Part shown: one piece after another, positions 19,144-28,000 of the stretch
Layout: the number at the start of each line of letters is the position of its first letter
Numbering within the stretch: position 1 is the stretch's first letter
Origin: Alphaproteobacteria bacterium
Lineage (GTDB): Bacteria > Pseudomonadota > Alphaproteobacteria > SMXP01
DNA: 54,034 nt
Assembly (NCBI GenBank): GCA_028285305.1
Contig: JANQPV010000008.1
Span: forward strand, 1-54,034
Direction of reading: 5' to 3'
The notes under the pieces: generated by a model
What the model was told of the DNA's origin: nothing
The model's database searches: none
Seen by the model: only the letters and a program-made list of their open reading frames with translations
Program-made: the position numbers and the translations under genes

Positions 19144-19584
19144 TCAGCTTGCAGACTTTGATGCGACCATGACAACGGCCTCGCCATCAAGCACTGTCTT
19201 TCCCGCAACCCGGCAATCACAGGCAAACGTAACGCGCCCCTTGTCCGTATCAATCTCTTTTACCGAGCATGTGGCCGTGGCTGTATCACCCGGGCGAACC
19301 GGGGCTTTGAAGCGCAGAGTTTGGCTGAGATATATTGCGCCCGGACCGGGCAGCTTCGTTCCCAACACCGTTGAGATGAGGCTGGCGGTCAACATGCCAT
19401 GGGCAATGCGTCCTTTGAACATGGTCGACTGGGCAAAATCCTCATCCAAATGAACCGGATTGGTATCGCCCGATACCCCCGAAAACAGCAAAATATCGGC
19501 TTCGGTGATTGTTTTCCCGTAGCTTGCTTCCATGCCAACACTGAGATCTTCTAAATAACAGCCTTGAGATTGCGGCATTTGCAC
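19144..19584 (-). CDS. MaoC-like (R)-specific enoyl-CoA hydratase
   Basis: A 146-residue hot-dog-fold dehydratase. The hydratase-2 motif is visible as SGDTNPVHLDEDFAQ, with the catalytic Asp and His, followed by FKGRIAHGMLTASLIS. Enzymes of this size (PhaJ/MaoC type) hydrate trans-2-enoyl-CoA to (R)-3-hydroxyacyl-CoA or take part in related acyl-CoA pathways. The precise substrate cannot be read from the sequence. It begins the run into ribF and ileS, probably by simple linkage. Confidence 0.87.
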   Translation of the reverse strand: MQMPQSQGCYLEDLSVGMEASYGKTITEADILLFSGVSGDTNPVHLDEDFAQSTMFKGRIAHGMLTASLISTVLGTKLPGPGAIYLSQTLRFKAPVRPGDTATATCSVKEIDTDKGRVTFACDCRVAGKTVLDGEAVVMVASKSAS

Positions 19585-19757
19585 TCCAACACACTTGTCA
19601 TCAATTGGAGGAGTTATCTACCCAGAACGTATGGCGCTGTCACGCAGCTTTTCTCCACCTTTCGGCCAACCTGGCTGGGGAATGCTAATAGATCATTAAC
19701 CCTGGCATAGATCCGGGTCCACCTTTCAGCACGTTCTGCAGACTGGAAGCTCCTCGT

Positions 19758-21314
19758 TCACGACGCACGCTGATAGAGCGGAGACAATGAGTGGGAAAGT
19801 CTTTCGGGGTCCGGTTCGTCGTAATGGGGACCGGTGTCCAAGTCGGTCAGCGTAACAGGTTTTGGTTCGCCAAACACAAACCCTTGGCCGAAATCCACGT
19901 CTAGATCGATGACTTCGACAACGTCGCGTTCTGTCTCAAGCTTTTCAACAATGAGGTCGATGCCGTATCGGTCCAAGAGCTCTCTAAAATCGGCCGCATG
20001 GATGCTCGGCACAGTCATGAGTTGACCCTCGTCTGTGCCTGCATCGTCGTACCCCTCTTCAAAGACATCAATAACGTCATCTTGTGAGTATCCACCGACA
20101 TCGACAACATCGAGCTCTTCGGCTGCACGGCGGTAAAAATCTTGGAACGGCGGCCGTTCTCGGTGACGGGATAGATCGATTTCACCGGCAGAGGGTATAG
20201 GCAGTGCGCTGAGCAATAATTCGCCGCTCACCTTGATGAAGCGGAATTTGCGGTCTCGCAGCTCTGCCAAGTCCATATCCAACGATGTCACTTTATCGAG
20301 CGAATAGGCGAAGCCAAGGTCTGCAAGACGGCGCAGATTTGTCTTTTCCATGGGTCCGCACGCGTTCATAACGTCTTGACCAAACTCAAATATCAGATAG
20401 CGCGCCAGCTCTTGATTGCCTTGCAGGAACTCCAGAAATTGCGGAAAGAACGTGGCATCCTTTAAGGAATGAACGGAAATGTTACAAAAGATCCGGCATT
20501 CGTCTTCGCGCTGCGAAAGTCGGCGAACGATCTGTACACACCGGAAAAGCAAGAGATTGTCGATCAGCGGAGCCAGGCCAGCTGCTTCTGCTACATCAAT
20601 ATAGTCTTCCGGCTTTATGGAGTGGCCATCGGCTGTGCGCAGGTGAGAAAAGCTCTCATAGAACCTGACTTTGCGCTGCGGAAGACTGACCACCGGCTGC
20701 AAGTAGACATCCACCCGATTGTCATCCAGGGCCCCATGCACCAAATCCAGAAGTTCAGCTTGGGACAGTTGTTCAAATACCGAAGGCCCGCGTGATGGGG
20801 GTGTCTCGTTCCCGGGCACGTGGGTGCTTTCTGAAGGGACCTGTTCGACCAGCTGGGAGGCCTTCTCCTTCATTCCGTCCGACATCTGCTCGATCAGGGT
20901 TTCCAGAACGCGAACTTCGGAAATGATCTGTTTGTTTCGCGCTTCAGCCCGTGTTTCGGACGTTCTCGCGAGATCGCTCAGTTGACGCTGGGTTTCCTCA
21001 AGTTCACCGCCGACAATAGCTAAGGCCTGCTTGAGGTGGATGAGTTCCAAATCGAATTGACTTCGGTCTGCCCCCCGCGCAAGCGCGGTATGAAAAAGGC
21101 CAAGAGTCAAAAAGGCTGCGCCTCCAGCAAGCCCGGACAACACCAAATCGGCGCCCAAAATCTGATGGACGAGCGTTGCGCAAACCACTCCGGTCAGCGC
21201 ATAAAGGACGATGAAGACGAAACTTTTCAGCCGGGCCATGAGTTCGGACAACGCATCAAAAAAAGAAACAAGCGTCAGAGCACTTCCGCACGCTGCGCTG
21301 CCGAACGCTGGCAT
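19758..21314 (-). CDS. tipF: TipF-like membrane protein with degenerate EAL domain
   Basis: A 518-residue protein with two membrane helices (about 31-50 and 55-78), a coiled coil (84-156) and a C-terminal EAL domain (about 186-485). The catalytic signature is lost: EAL reads ESF (220-222) and the DDFG loop reads LDKVTS (about 339-344). A phosphodiesterase is therefore unlikely and a c-di-GMP binding or scaffold role is expected. This architecture matches Caulobacter TipF, a c-di-GMP-dependent flagellar assembly factor. An acidic insertion (about 372-436) interrupts the EAL fold before its last strand. An internal ATG at 21239 is an alternative start. Confidence 0.72.
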   Translation of the reverse strand: MPAFGSAACGSALTLVSFFDALSELMARLKSFVFIVLYALTGVVCATLVHQILGADLVLSGLAGGAAFLTLGLFHTALARGADRSQFDLELIHLKQALAIVGGELEETQRQLSDLARTSETRAEARNKQIISEVRVLETLIEQMSDGMKEKASQLVEQVPSESTHVPGNETPPSRGPSVFEQLSQAELLDLVHGALDDNRVDVYLQPVVSLPQRKVRFYESFSHLRTADGHSIKPEDYIDVAEAAGLAPLIDNLLLFRCVQIVRRLSQREDECRIFCNISVHSLKDATFFPQFLEFLQGNQELARYLIFEFGQDVMNACGPMEKTNLRRLADLGFAYSLDKVTSLDMDLAELRDRKFRFIKVSGELLLSALPIPSAGEIDLSRHRERPPFQDFYRRAAEELDVVDVGGYSQDDVIDVFEEGYDDAGTDEGQLMTVPSIHAADFRELLDRYGIDLIVEKLETERDVVEVIDLDVDFGQGFVFGEPKPVTLTDLDTGPHYDEPDPERLSHSLSPLYQRAS

Positions 21315-21353
21315 TCGAAGTTTGAGATAAGGTTAATCAGACCTTGCGCGGAC

Positions 21354-22010
21354 TCAGTCTGGACCCGGCGGAGCGGTGATGTGAGAGGTCATAGGCTCCG
21401 GCTTCTCTCCCCCGAAAAAGCTGCGGATCTTGCGCACGACCCATTTAATTCCTCGCCAAATTTTCGGCAATAGCCAGGCTGCAACGATAAGAAATACAAC
21501 GAGAAATCCGAGAAAGATCCAGGGGTGATATAGCGCCGCCCAAACGCCTCCGAAAACGGCCACGTCTTCGGCAACCGACGCGGTCCAATTCGTCACGGGC
21601 TCCGGCGAGGTGTTCATGAGCACGCGGGATCCGGCTTTGGTTGCATGGGTGGTGGCAGCAAGCCCGCCGCCTAACAACACAGCTGCGATTTCCGCGCCGG
21701 GGGCCAAATCTCCCATGGCGCCCGCCGCGAGCATCGCACCTGCGGGAATGCGGATGAAGGTGTGGATCGCGTCCCAACCGGTATCAACGCCGGGAATCTT
21801 GTCTGCGAAGAACTCGACAAAGTACATCACCCCGGCCGCGAATATAACGAGGGGATTTGCCAGGACCTCGAGCCCCGGCGGCAGATCGAACGAACCAGTT
21901 GCCCCCAACAATCCGATTACGAGTATGGCAGCATACAGATTAATACCGCTCGCCCATGCCGCCCCTAATCCAAGGGAGAGGGTTTCAACCAAATTGTCGT
22001 AGCTTTCCAC
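21354..22010 (-). CDS. DUF4126 integral membrane protein
   Basis: A 218-residue protein with about five hydrophobic segments and the family-like stretches SGINLYAAILVIGLLG, YFVEFFADKIPGVD and GGGLAATTHATKAGSR. It matches DUF4126, whose function is unknown. The C-terminus is a basic tail after a last membrane helix. It stands between the TipF-like gene and a phosphodiesterase gene on the same strand, with 39 nt to the former. Confidence 0.75.
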   Translation of the reverse strand: MESYDNLVETLSLGLGAAWASGINLYAAILVIGLLGATGSFDLPPGLEVLANPLVIFAAGVMYFVEFFADKIPGVDTGWDAIHTFIRIPAGAMLAAGAMGDLAPGAEIAAVLLGGGLAATTHATKAGSRVLMNTSPEPVTNWTASVAEDVAVFGGVWAALYHPWIFLGFLVVFLIVAAWLLPKIWRGIKWVVRKIRSFFGGEKPEPMTSHITAPPGPD

Positions 22011-22087
22011 GTATTCCCCGCCTTTTAATTGTAGAGTCAGCGGAGTTTACGGGAAGAATCGGGGCAGAACCAAGACCGTGCCGTGCT

Positions 22088-23032
22088 CTATTTGTGGGGC
22101 CAGCCTGCAAAAACGGCATTTACGATGTCCGGTCGATCAGATGTGACGCTGTCTATGCCCAATTCCACCATACGGCGAATATCATCCGGTTCATTACACG
22201 TCCATGCCGAAACGCCCAGGCCCTGACTGCGCGCTTCGTCAACGGCTTGCGGGGTGAGATCCGCATGGTGAGGTGACCAAAAATCGGCGCCTGCTGCGGT
22301 AGCGGCTTTGACTATTGAACCGCTGAATCGCTCCGGATCGAATTCACCGAACCACGTTGACTCCGAATAGTCTTCGCGTTCCCCGATCGTCAGATAGCCT
22401 GTCTTCAAGTCCGGTTTGAGCCTTTGGACTTCCCCGAGCACGCGCCAATCAAATGAGATAACGTTGACCTGATCAAAGCTCTCGAACCGGGAGAGCTGTT
22501 CGCAGACGGCGTGGGCCAGCGTTTCCGGCGAGGCCGACAGATGCGGCCGCGATGGATCCGACTTGATCTCCACAAGCAGCTTCCTCGTCCCCGCTTGCAT
22601 GCGCTCAATGATATCGCTTAATCGAGGGATTTGTTCGCCGGCGACTGATACAAATCGCTCATTTTGCCAAACTCCCTGTGTGGTGCGATCGGGCTCTCCG
22701 ACATGATAATGGCGGATTTCCTCATAAGCCAGATCGTTTATGGCAACTCCCACATCCTGGATGTGACGGCCCGCCCGTTTGGCGAAAATGGGGTTCAAAC
22801 AGAAATCATGGTGGACGATGACAACACCATCGGATGTGAGGTGCACATCTACTTCCACGCCATCGATGTCTTGGGTCAGCGCGTAGTCCAGGGCCGCCAA
22901 CGTGTTCTCGGGCCGCAAGCCTGCGCCGCACCGATGAGCGATGAGTGAAGGGAGTTGATTCATATCCGCCACATGAGCTAGTTTCCCACTCGCCTTATTG
23001 GCGAAAATTTTACCCTCGGTTTGGGTCGTCAT
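22088..23032 (-). CDS. Glycerophosphodiester phosphodiesterase
   Basis: GDPD-family TIM-barrel hydrolase that cleaves glycerophosphodiesters from phospholipid turnover into sn-glycerol 3-phosphate and an alcohol. Key motifs are IAHRCGAGLRPENTLAAL (active-site His-Arg and Glu-Asn), DGVEVDVHLTSDGVVIVHHD (metal-binding Glu/Asp and second His) and, near the end, VSAWTCNEPDD. There is no signal peptide, so it is probably cytosolic. The internal ATG at 22963 (MNQLPSLIAHRCG) starts closer to the conserved domain and may be the real start. Confidence 0.9.
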   Translation of the reverse strand: MTTQTEGKIFANKASGKLAHVADMNQLPSLIAHRCGAGLRPENTLAALDYALTQDIDGVEVDVHLTSDGVVIVHHDFCLNPIFAKRAGRHIQDVGVAINDLAYEEIRHYHVGEPDRTTQGVWQNERFVSVAGEQIPRLSDIIERMQAGTRKLLVEIKSDPSRPHLSASPETLAHAVCEQLSRFESFDQVNVISFDWRVLGEVQRLKPDLKTGYLTIGEREDYSESTWFGEFDPERFSGSIVKAATAAGADFWSPHHADLTPQAVDEARSQGLGVSAWTCNEPDDIRRMVELGIDSVTSDRPDIVNAVFAGWPHK

Positions 23033-23263
23033 TCGGCGACCATCACCATCAAAGGACTTCTAAACTAAAGGACTTCCAACGGTTTGTGAACGGACCACAC
23101 TGCATGTCTGACGAAGCATATTGAGATGCTGCGTATGGGTTTTCATCTCTTTTAGCCGCCATTCAAAGGTCACCAAAAAGTCACGATACTCTTGTTGAGG
23201 ACAGCGTATCTTGTGGAAAACTCAACAAAGACATCCTGAATAACACCCCCTATCGCCTTAGCT

Positions 23264-24067
23264 ATGAGCCTCTCTTTGCACGAACACGACGATCAGTTTC
23301 ACTTGCCTCGGCTTGGCAAGCGTCTTCCGCGCATTCGCGATGATCATGTGGTTTATGCAATCGGCGATGTTCATGGGCGCGTCGACCTCCTTGATGCTTT
23401 GATCATGCAAATCATCAAGAATGCGGCCCATAGGCGAAACACCGTGCGGCAGACTATTGTCTTTCTGGGAGACTATATCGACCGGGGCCCCGCGTCCCGC
23501 GAGGTGGTCAATATCCTGCTTTATGGCATTCCCGATACGTTCGAGACGATTTTCCTTCGCGGCAACCATGAAGAGATGCTGCTTGAATTTGTGGAAGATC
23601 CCGACATTTTGGACGCCTGGAAGAGCTGTGGTGGTTTGCAGACCTTGGAGTCTTACGCCCGCATTCGGCCGGAACCTAAAGCCTCCCCCGTCTCAGATTT
23701 CGAAGAGTGGGAACGCTTTCGCAGAAATTTGCCTACGGAACACTTAGAGTTTTTCCGCGACCTCGATTTGGTCGCCACATTTGGTGACTATCTTTTCGTC
23801 CATGCGGGGCTGAAACCCGGTGTGGCGATTGCGAAACAAAAGCGAACGGATCTCTTGTGGATTCGCGACGAATTCCTGAATTCCAACGCTAACTTTGGAA
23901 AGATTGTGGTGCACGGTCATACGCCAAGCAACCACATTGAAGTGCGGCGCAACCGGATCGGTATTGATACGGGTGCGTTTGCAACCAACGTCCTGACCTG
24001 CCTGGTGCTCCAAGGCGAAAGCCAAAGTTATATCCGCGCCGAGTCGCGAATGGTGTCCGCCGCTTAG
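23264..24067 (+). CDS. PPP-family metallophosphoesterase (Ser/Thr phosphatase-like)
   Basis: A 267-residue calcineurin-like phosphatase. All core metal motifs are present in order: YAIGDVHGRVDLLD, FLGDYIDRGPASREV, LRGNHEEMLLEF, FVHAGLKPGV and VVHGHTPSNH. The family includes bacterial PP2A-like protein phosphatases and ApaH-like dinucleotide hydrolases; the substrate is not determined. It is a single plus-strand gene flanked by minus-strand genes, so it has its own promoter in 23033-23263. Confidence 0.88.
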   Translation: MSLSLHEHDDQFHLPRLGKRLPRIRDDHVVYAIGDVHGRVDLLDALIMQIIKNAAHRRNTVRQTIVFLGDYIDRGPASREVVNILLYGIPDTFETIFLRGNHEEMLLEFVEDPDILDAWKSCGGLQTLESYARIRPEPKASPVSDFEEWERFRRNLPTEHLEFFRDLDLVATFGDYLFVHAGLKPGVAIAKQKRTDLLWIRDEFLNSNANFGKIVVHGHTPSNHIEVRRNRIGIDTGAFATNVLTCLVLQGESQSYIRAESRMVSAA

Positions 24068-24325
24068 GCCTCTTCCCGGCAAATTTACTGTTTCGGTTAG
24101 GTGTGCCAGTGTTTCGAACTTCCGCGAGCAGCAAATCGACGGTCTAGTGTTCGGGCGGCCTCGCCTAGAGATTTCAGTTGAAGCGTGTTTCAAAGGTCCG
24201 AGCGGAGCGCTCCTCGCCAAAGCCAGCGCTCAACAGGTCACGGTTCCTTTCGACCGGGCGCCCCTCGATCCCAACAAAGCGCCGCCTAAGGCCACTTAAT
24301 CCTTACAAAGACCATAAGTGAGACG
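24068..24325. other. Noncoding gap between phosphatase and TfoX-like gene
   Basis: These 258 bp lie between convergent genes. I see no convincing reading frame. A small hairpin (aagtga 24316-24321 with tcactt 24326-24331) overlaps the stop of the TfoX-like gene. Confidence 0.4.
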
Positions 24326-24664
24326 TCACTTCGGCGCCAGCCCTTTGGCATGGTCCACCGCAAGTTTCATCCACTTCGACAAGATGTCGTCGTCGTGCTT
24401 TTCGTCAACAAAATAGAAGCCCGTCATCTTCCGGCCCCCTTGTACCATCCCTTCGCCGCCTTTCAACTTGGCCGCGGCATCCACATTGTCCTTGCCCACG
24501 CGGAACATCAAACGACCTTGGCCGTCCTTCGTCCGGTCGGCCCCGCCAATCATGTTTCCGTTGAGCAAGAAACATATGCCGCCCATCATCTTCTTCTCAG
24601 TGATGTTCGACTTTGATTTGAGGAGCCGGCGAAATCGTTTCGTCAATTCGTCGTCGTAAACCAT
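24326..24664 (-). CDS. TfoX N-terminal-domain protein
   Basis: A 112-residue protein consisting only of the TfoX N-terminal domain, recognised from KKMMGGICFLLNGNMIGGADR, LMFRVG and the C-terminal FYFVDEKHDDDILSKWM. Family members often annotated as competence regulators are usually stand-alone and uncharacterised when the C-terminal domain is missing. The ATG at 24664 gives the normal domain length. It lies 17 nt after the DUF899 gene and may be co-transcribed with ArsR-DUF899. Confidence 0.8.
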   Translation of the reverse strand: MVYDDELTKRFRRLLKSKSNITEKKMMGGICFLLNGNMIGGADRTKDGQGRLMFRVGKDNVDAAAKLKGGEGMVQGGRKMTGFYFVDEKHDDDILSKWMKLAVDHAKGLAPK

Positions 24665-24681
24665 ATGATCAGCACCGGCCG

Positions 24682-25251
24682 TTATCCGTAAGAGTTCATA
24701 GGATGCCAATCGCCCTGAATGCCGGGCGCCAAATCGAACATATGCCAAAGAGTGTTGAAATCGTCCCACGGGCCGAGCTCGGTATCGGATATGCGGTACA
24801 CGGACCCATCTCTTAAAACAAAGACCGATATGCCGGGATGAAAGCCCGCTTCGCTCCAATACCCCATGTCGGCCGCGAAATCGGTTTCGGCATGACTGAT
24901 CATCGGAAAATTCCAGTTCCTCGCTTTCGCGAACTTGGCCTGGTGTTCAGGACTGTCCGGGCTCGACACATAAAAGGCTGCGCGCTGCTTCAGATGCTCG
25001 TAAATGCCGTTATATCCGTCTGCCCACAATGTACAGTAACTACAGCTCGCTCCCATATTGTGGATGATGAACAGATAGTCCTTGTCGCCAAACAGGTCGG
25101 AGAGTCTTGCGGTACCCGTCTCGGTTTTGAATTCATAGTCGGGCACTTGTTCGGGTTCAATCTCCGCCTGAACGACTCGCATCTGCTTTCTTATGTCGCT
25201 GATTTTCTTTCTATAGTCGTCTAGCTGAGTAATACCTTCCTTGTATTTCAT
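24682..25251 (-). CDS. DUF899 thioredoxin-fold protein
   Basis: A 189-residue protein with a thioredoxin-like fold: LSDLFGDKDYLFIIHNMG, then GASCSYCTLWADG containing a CxxC-type pair, then YVSSPDSPEHQAKFAKARNW. These fit DUF899, a family of predicted peroxiredoxin-like proteins of unknown function. Its start overlaps the arsR-type gene stop by 4 nt, so the two form a regulator-effector pair. Confidence 0.82.
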   Translation of the reverse strand: MKYKEGITQLDDYRKKISDIRKQMRVVQAEIEPEQVPDYEFKTETGTARLSDLFGDKDYLFIIHNMGASCSYCTLWADGYNGIYEHLKQRAAFYVSSPDSPEHQAKFAKARNWNFPMISHAETDFAADMGYWSEAGFHPGISVFVLRDGSVYRISDTELGPWDDFNTLWHMFDLAPGIQGDWHPMNSYG

Positions 25252-25628
25252 GTCTCATCTCCTTGCTGTCGCTCCTCTATTTTCTCCAACCAGGCTGCGA
25301 GCTCGTCGAACTGCTCTTGCCAGTATTTCGAGTAGCGGTTGATCCAGACTGCTGCAGGCAAAATGGGGTCGGCGTTCAGAGAACAGCGGCTGACCCGCCC
25401 CGTCCTCTCCTGCGTTACCAGGCCCGCTTCAACCAGCACCTTTACGTGGCGCGAGACGGCCTGAATGGAAATCGGAAAGCGGTCTGAGAGTTCCGATACC
25501 AAAAGACTCCGCTCCGTCAAAAGCTCGAGAATCTCCCGCCGCGTCCCGTCGGACAATGCGGCGAATATCTGGTCGAGCAACTCACGTTCACTGCGCGGTG
25601 CTTGGGAGTTAAGTTGTTCATTCAACAT
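25248..25628 (-). CDS. ArsR/SmtB-family transcriptional regulator
   Basis: A 126-residue winged-helix repressor-like protein (LLDQIFAALSDGTRREILELLTERSLLVSELSDRFPISIQAVSRHVKVLVEAGLV). The helix-turn-helix recognition segment is ISIQAVSRHVKVL. No classical metal-binding Cys pair (ELCVCDL) is present in the recognition region, so the signal is probably not a thiophilic metal. It heads the operon with DUF899. Two matching inverted repeats lie at and upstream of its start, consistent with autoregulation. Confidence 0.9.
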   Translation of the reverse strand: MLNEQLNSQAPRSERELLDQIFAALSDGTRREILELLTERSLLVSELSDRFPISIQAVSRHVKVLVEAGLVTQERTGRVSRCSLNADPILPAAVWINRYSKYWQEQFDELAAWLEKIEERQQGDET

Positions 25629-25638
25629 TCTTGTTGAA
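25621..25638. promoter_or_regulatory. ArsR operator candidate 1
   Basis: Perfect inverted repeat TTCAACA-N4-TGTTGAA overlapping the arsR-type start codon (25626-25628). Confidence 0.7.
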
Positions 25639-25659
25639 TATCAATCATATCATTGAAAG

Positions 25660-25675
25660 TCAACACATTTGTTGA
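25660..25675. promoter_or_regulatory. ArsR operator candidate 2
   Basis: A second copy of the same element, TCAACA-N4-TGTTGA, about 38 bp further upstream of the arsR-type gene and centred in the gap to the Rieske gene. Confidence 0.7.
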
Positions 25676-25702
25676 ATGAATGTTTCGGAGGTGTGGCCGA
25701 TC

Positions 25703-26830
25703 CTAGTCCGTCTTCGGCGCCTGCAGGCGCGCCGTTAGATTTCTGTGAAAGTGCTGAATGGCGCCCTCAAAGTGGCCAAACGTAAAGACTTGGTTCGCCT
25801 CCGATTGAATGCCGCGTTGGATGCCCTCAACCAGCGCAATGTCTTCTTGAACGCCCGTGTCGGCAACGAACGACGAATCGCGTTTCGCCAGTTCCACCGC
25901 CTCCTCTCCACCGCCGCTGTTGGTTAGACGATACGTATACGTCCGCGTTCGATTTAGGTCGATGGGCTCGACCATGACGATATTCGTGTGACGCGAAAGA
26001 ATGGTCACCAGCACATTCGGAAAAAGATGATAGACATATGTCAGCCGCCCCTCCACTTGACGCTCGCCCGGCGGTGTGTCTCTCAGCTTTTCGATACGCC
26101 GAAACGGGTAAGTCACACGGGAATGAGGCCCGCAATGTTCGATAATGTTCAGATTATCATACCCATACGGATAAAATGTTTCGGGATGGGCGTACTTAAT
26201 GTGATAGCCTTCGATAAAGCTCTCTATATATACTTTCCAATTCGCCCCAATCTCCCCTTCGCCGGCCTCCAAGATGACTTGGTCGTCCGTTAGCAACTCC
26301 GGTACGCCACTGAGCACTTCCTCCTGGAGGTGCTCGCCATCTAGCGTGACAAACACGAGGCCGCCATGTTCAGCCAGCGCGACCTCAATCAAGCCGGACG
26401 TACTCTTATCCAGATCGGGAAACCCGTCTTGATGCGGAAGAGATTGCAAATGTCCATCCAAGCGATAAGCCCATCCGTGATACGGACACACAAAGGCGCG
26501 AGTGCAGCCGCTGCCTTCGACCAATTGAGCGCCGCGATGTCGGCATACGTTCTTGAAGGCGCGAATGCGATCGTCCTGACCGCGAACGACAATAAGGGGC
26601 GTGCCCGCCACGGACCGGGAGACATAGTCGCCAACGTTCGAAAGTGCCGCCGTGGGACAAAAGGCGATGGGAAGCGATTTGAACGCGGCCCGCTCGCGAT
26701 TCAGACGCTCCTCGCTTAGATAGTTCGCAACGGGTTCCCTCCAAACGGTGTCTGTGCGATCGGTCGTTCCATTGGAAACGTGGGAGAGAATTCGCTCCGC
26801 AACTCCTGTATCGCTCAAAAAACCATCCAT
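25703..26830 (-). CDS. Rieske non-heme iron oxygenase, alpha subunit
   Basis: Ring-hydroxylating or O-/N-demethylating type oxygenase, 375 residues. The Rieske [2Fe-2S] ligands appear as CRHRG and CPYHGWAY, spaced about 17 residues apart. The mononuclear iron site is in NWKVYIESFIEGYHIKYAHPETF, with the two His. Substrate cannot be predicted. No ferredoxin or reductase partner lies next to it. A good AGGA ribosome site precedes the start. Downstream, in transcription order, lie the ArsR operators and the ArsR-DUF899-TfoX genes. Confidence 0.9.
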   Translation of the reverse strand: MDGFLSDTGVAERILSHVSNGTTDRTDTVWREPVANYLSEERLNRERAAFKSLPIAFCPTAALSNVGDYVSRSVAGTPLIVVRGQDDRIRAFKNVCRHRGAQLVEGSGCTRAFVCPYHGWAYRLDGHLQSLPHQDGFPDLDKSTSGLIEVALAEHGGLVFVTLDGEHLQEEVLSGVPELLTDDQVILEAGEGEIGANWKVYIESFIEGYHIKYAHPETFYPYGYDNLNIIEHCGPHSRVTYPFRRIEKLRDTPPGERQVEGRLTYVYHLFPNVLVTILSRHTNIVMVEPIDLNRTRTYTYRLTNSGGGEEAVELAKRDSSFVADTGVQEDIALVEGIQRGIQSEANQVFTFGHFEGAIQHFHRNLTARLQAPKTD

Positions 26831-26852
26831 CGTGCGTTCCTCTCTTTCTCAG

Positions 26853-27170
26853 CTATGTCTTGCGAGGTCCGGCGTGCGCATGGGCCGTTTTCAACGCGGC
26901 CTTGAGTTCTGCCACTTTGATCTTCTTCAAATCAGCGACCGTCCAGCCTTGCGCGCCAAACTTGTTGGCAACCGGTGAGAATACGTCCGGGTACATGAGA
27001 CATTTCTGCTCTTGTTCGTCGGGCGTGAACTTGAAGTTGGCGGTCTTGCCGTCGCCTGCCAGCGTGACAAAAATACGTTTGACCTTGAAGGCGGTGCGCT
27101 CGAAGTGCGGGGCTTCGACGGTTCCGTCGAGATCGAGAGCCAGGTCTATGAATTTCTGTGTAGTGACCAT
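26853..27170 (-). CDS. MmcQ/YjbR-family DNA-binding-like protein
   Basis: A 105-residue protein with the YjbR-like fold signature: ALDLDGTVEAPHFERTAFKVKRIFVTLAGDGKTANFKFTPDE and, at the end, GWTVADLKKIKVAELKAAL. The family is widespread, and its biochemical role is not settled. It starts 11 nt after the GST-like gene stop. Confidence 0.82.
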   Translation of the reverse strand: MVTTQKFIDLALDLDGTVEAPHFERTAFKVKRIFVTLAGDGKTANFKFTPDEQEQKCLMYPDVFSPVANKFGAQGWTVADLKKIKVAELKAALKTAHAHAGPRKT

Positions 27171-27181
27171 GCTGTTGTCCG

Positions 27182-27940
27182 TCAGAAGTCCAACGGGAGC
27201 TTCAGATGCGCATCGTAGATATGATCCCGGTGCTTCATCAGGAGGGGGCTTTTGGCGGCGTTGATCGCCGGGTCATCCGCCGTGTAGACGCCGCGCATCA
27301 TATCGTTCATGGGGTTCTTGTCGGCCGCCATCGGCTCAAGGAGTTGCGAGAAACAAGCCCAATATATATCAAGAGCCGTCAATTCTCCGCCTACAAAATA
27401 TTTGCTGCCTTTCGTTCCTTGTTCCTCCAACACTTGCGTCAACAAGTTTAAGATTTCGGCCGCCCGGCGCGGTGCCTGATCATAGGGTTCCGGAGAAAAA
27501 CCATAGCGTTCTTGGAGGGTCTTCCAAGTCCCCTCCTCTTCGATGGGATCGGGGGGCAACATCATCATGCGGCGGCACCAGCCAAACCCCCACTCCCCAC
27601 AGATTTCGTTGGAGAGTCCAATGACTCTTGCGCGGTCCGACGGGTCTTGGGGCAAGAGCCGGGGCTCCGGCTTCAAACGCTCGGCCTGCATGAGAATGTC
27701 GATCCACTTCTCGCGGGGCGCCTCGTTTTCAAAGACCGCCACGGGCGCATTCGCAATGCCGGTCCAAGTCACCAAGTCCTCATTGGCCTGTCCGCCATAT
27801 TGAGCAACCGGGGTGTACGGAATATTCTTGACATGATAGATGGCTTTGGCAGCTTCACTCCAAGGCCCCGGCACACCAACCGTTAAAGCGAGGCGCATGC
27901 CGCCCATCGCGCGAGCTTCGGCGGCTTCAACATAATCCAT
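27182..27940 (-). CDS. Glutathione S-transferase-like protein
   Basis: A 252-residue protein. The N-terminal half resembles a thioredoxin-fold GST domain (ALTVGVPGPWSEAAKAIYHVKNIPYTPVAQYGG, then APVAVFENEAPREKW). The C-terminal half is helical with GSKYFVGGELTALDIYWACFSQLL, matching the GST C-domain N-capping Asp motif. The substrate is unknown. A strong GAGGAG ribosome site precedes the start. It precedes the YjbR-like gene and the Rieske oxygenase on the same strand. Confidence 0.75.
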   Translation of the reverse strand: MDYVEAAEARAMGGMRLALTVGVPGPWSEAAKAIYHVKNIPYTPVAQYGGQANEDLVTWTGIANAPVAVFENEAPREKWIDILMQAERLKPEPRLLPQDPSDRARVIGLSNEICGEWGFGWCRRMMMLPPDPIEEEGTWKTLQERYGFSPEPYDQAPRRAAEILNLLTQVLEEQGTKGSKYFVGGELTALDIYWACFSQLLEPMAADKNPMNDMMRGVYTADDPAINAAKSPLLMKHRDHIYDAHLKLPLDF

Positions 27941-28000
27941 AGGGAACTCTCCTCTTTGTCTGGGACGACTATAGCGGATTGAAGAGAGAGGCGTGTAGGA

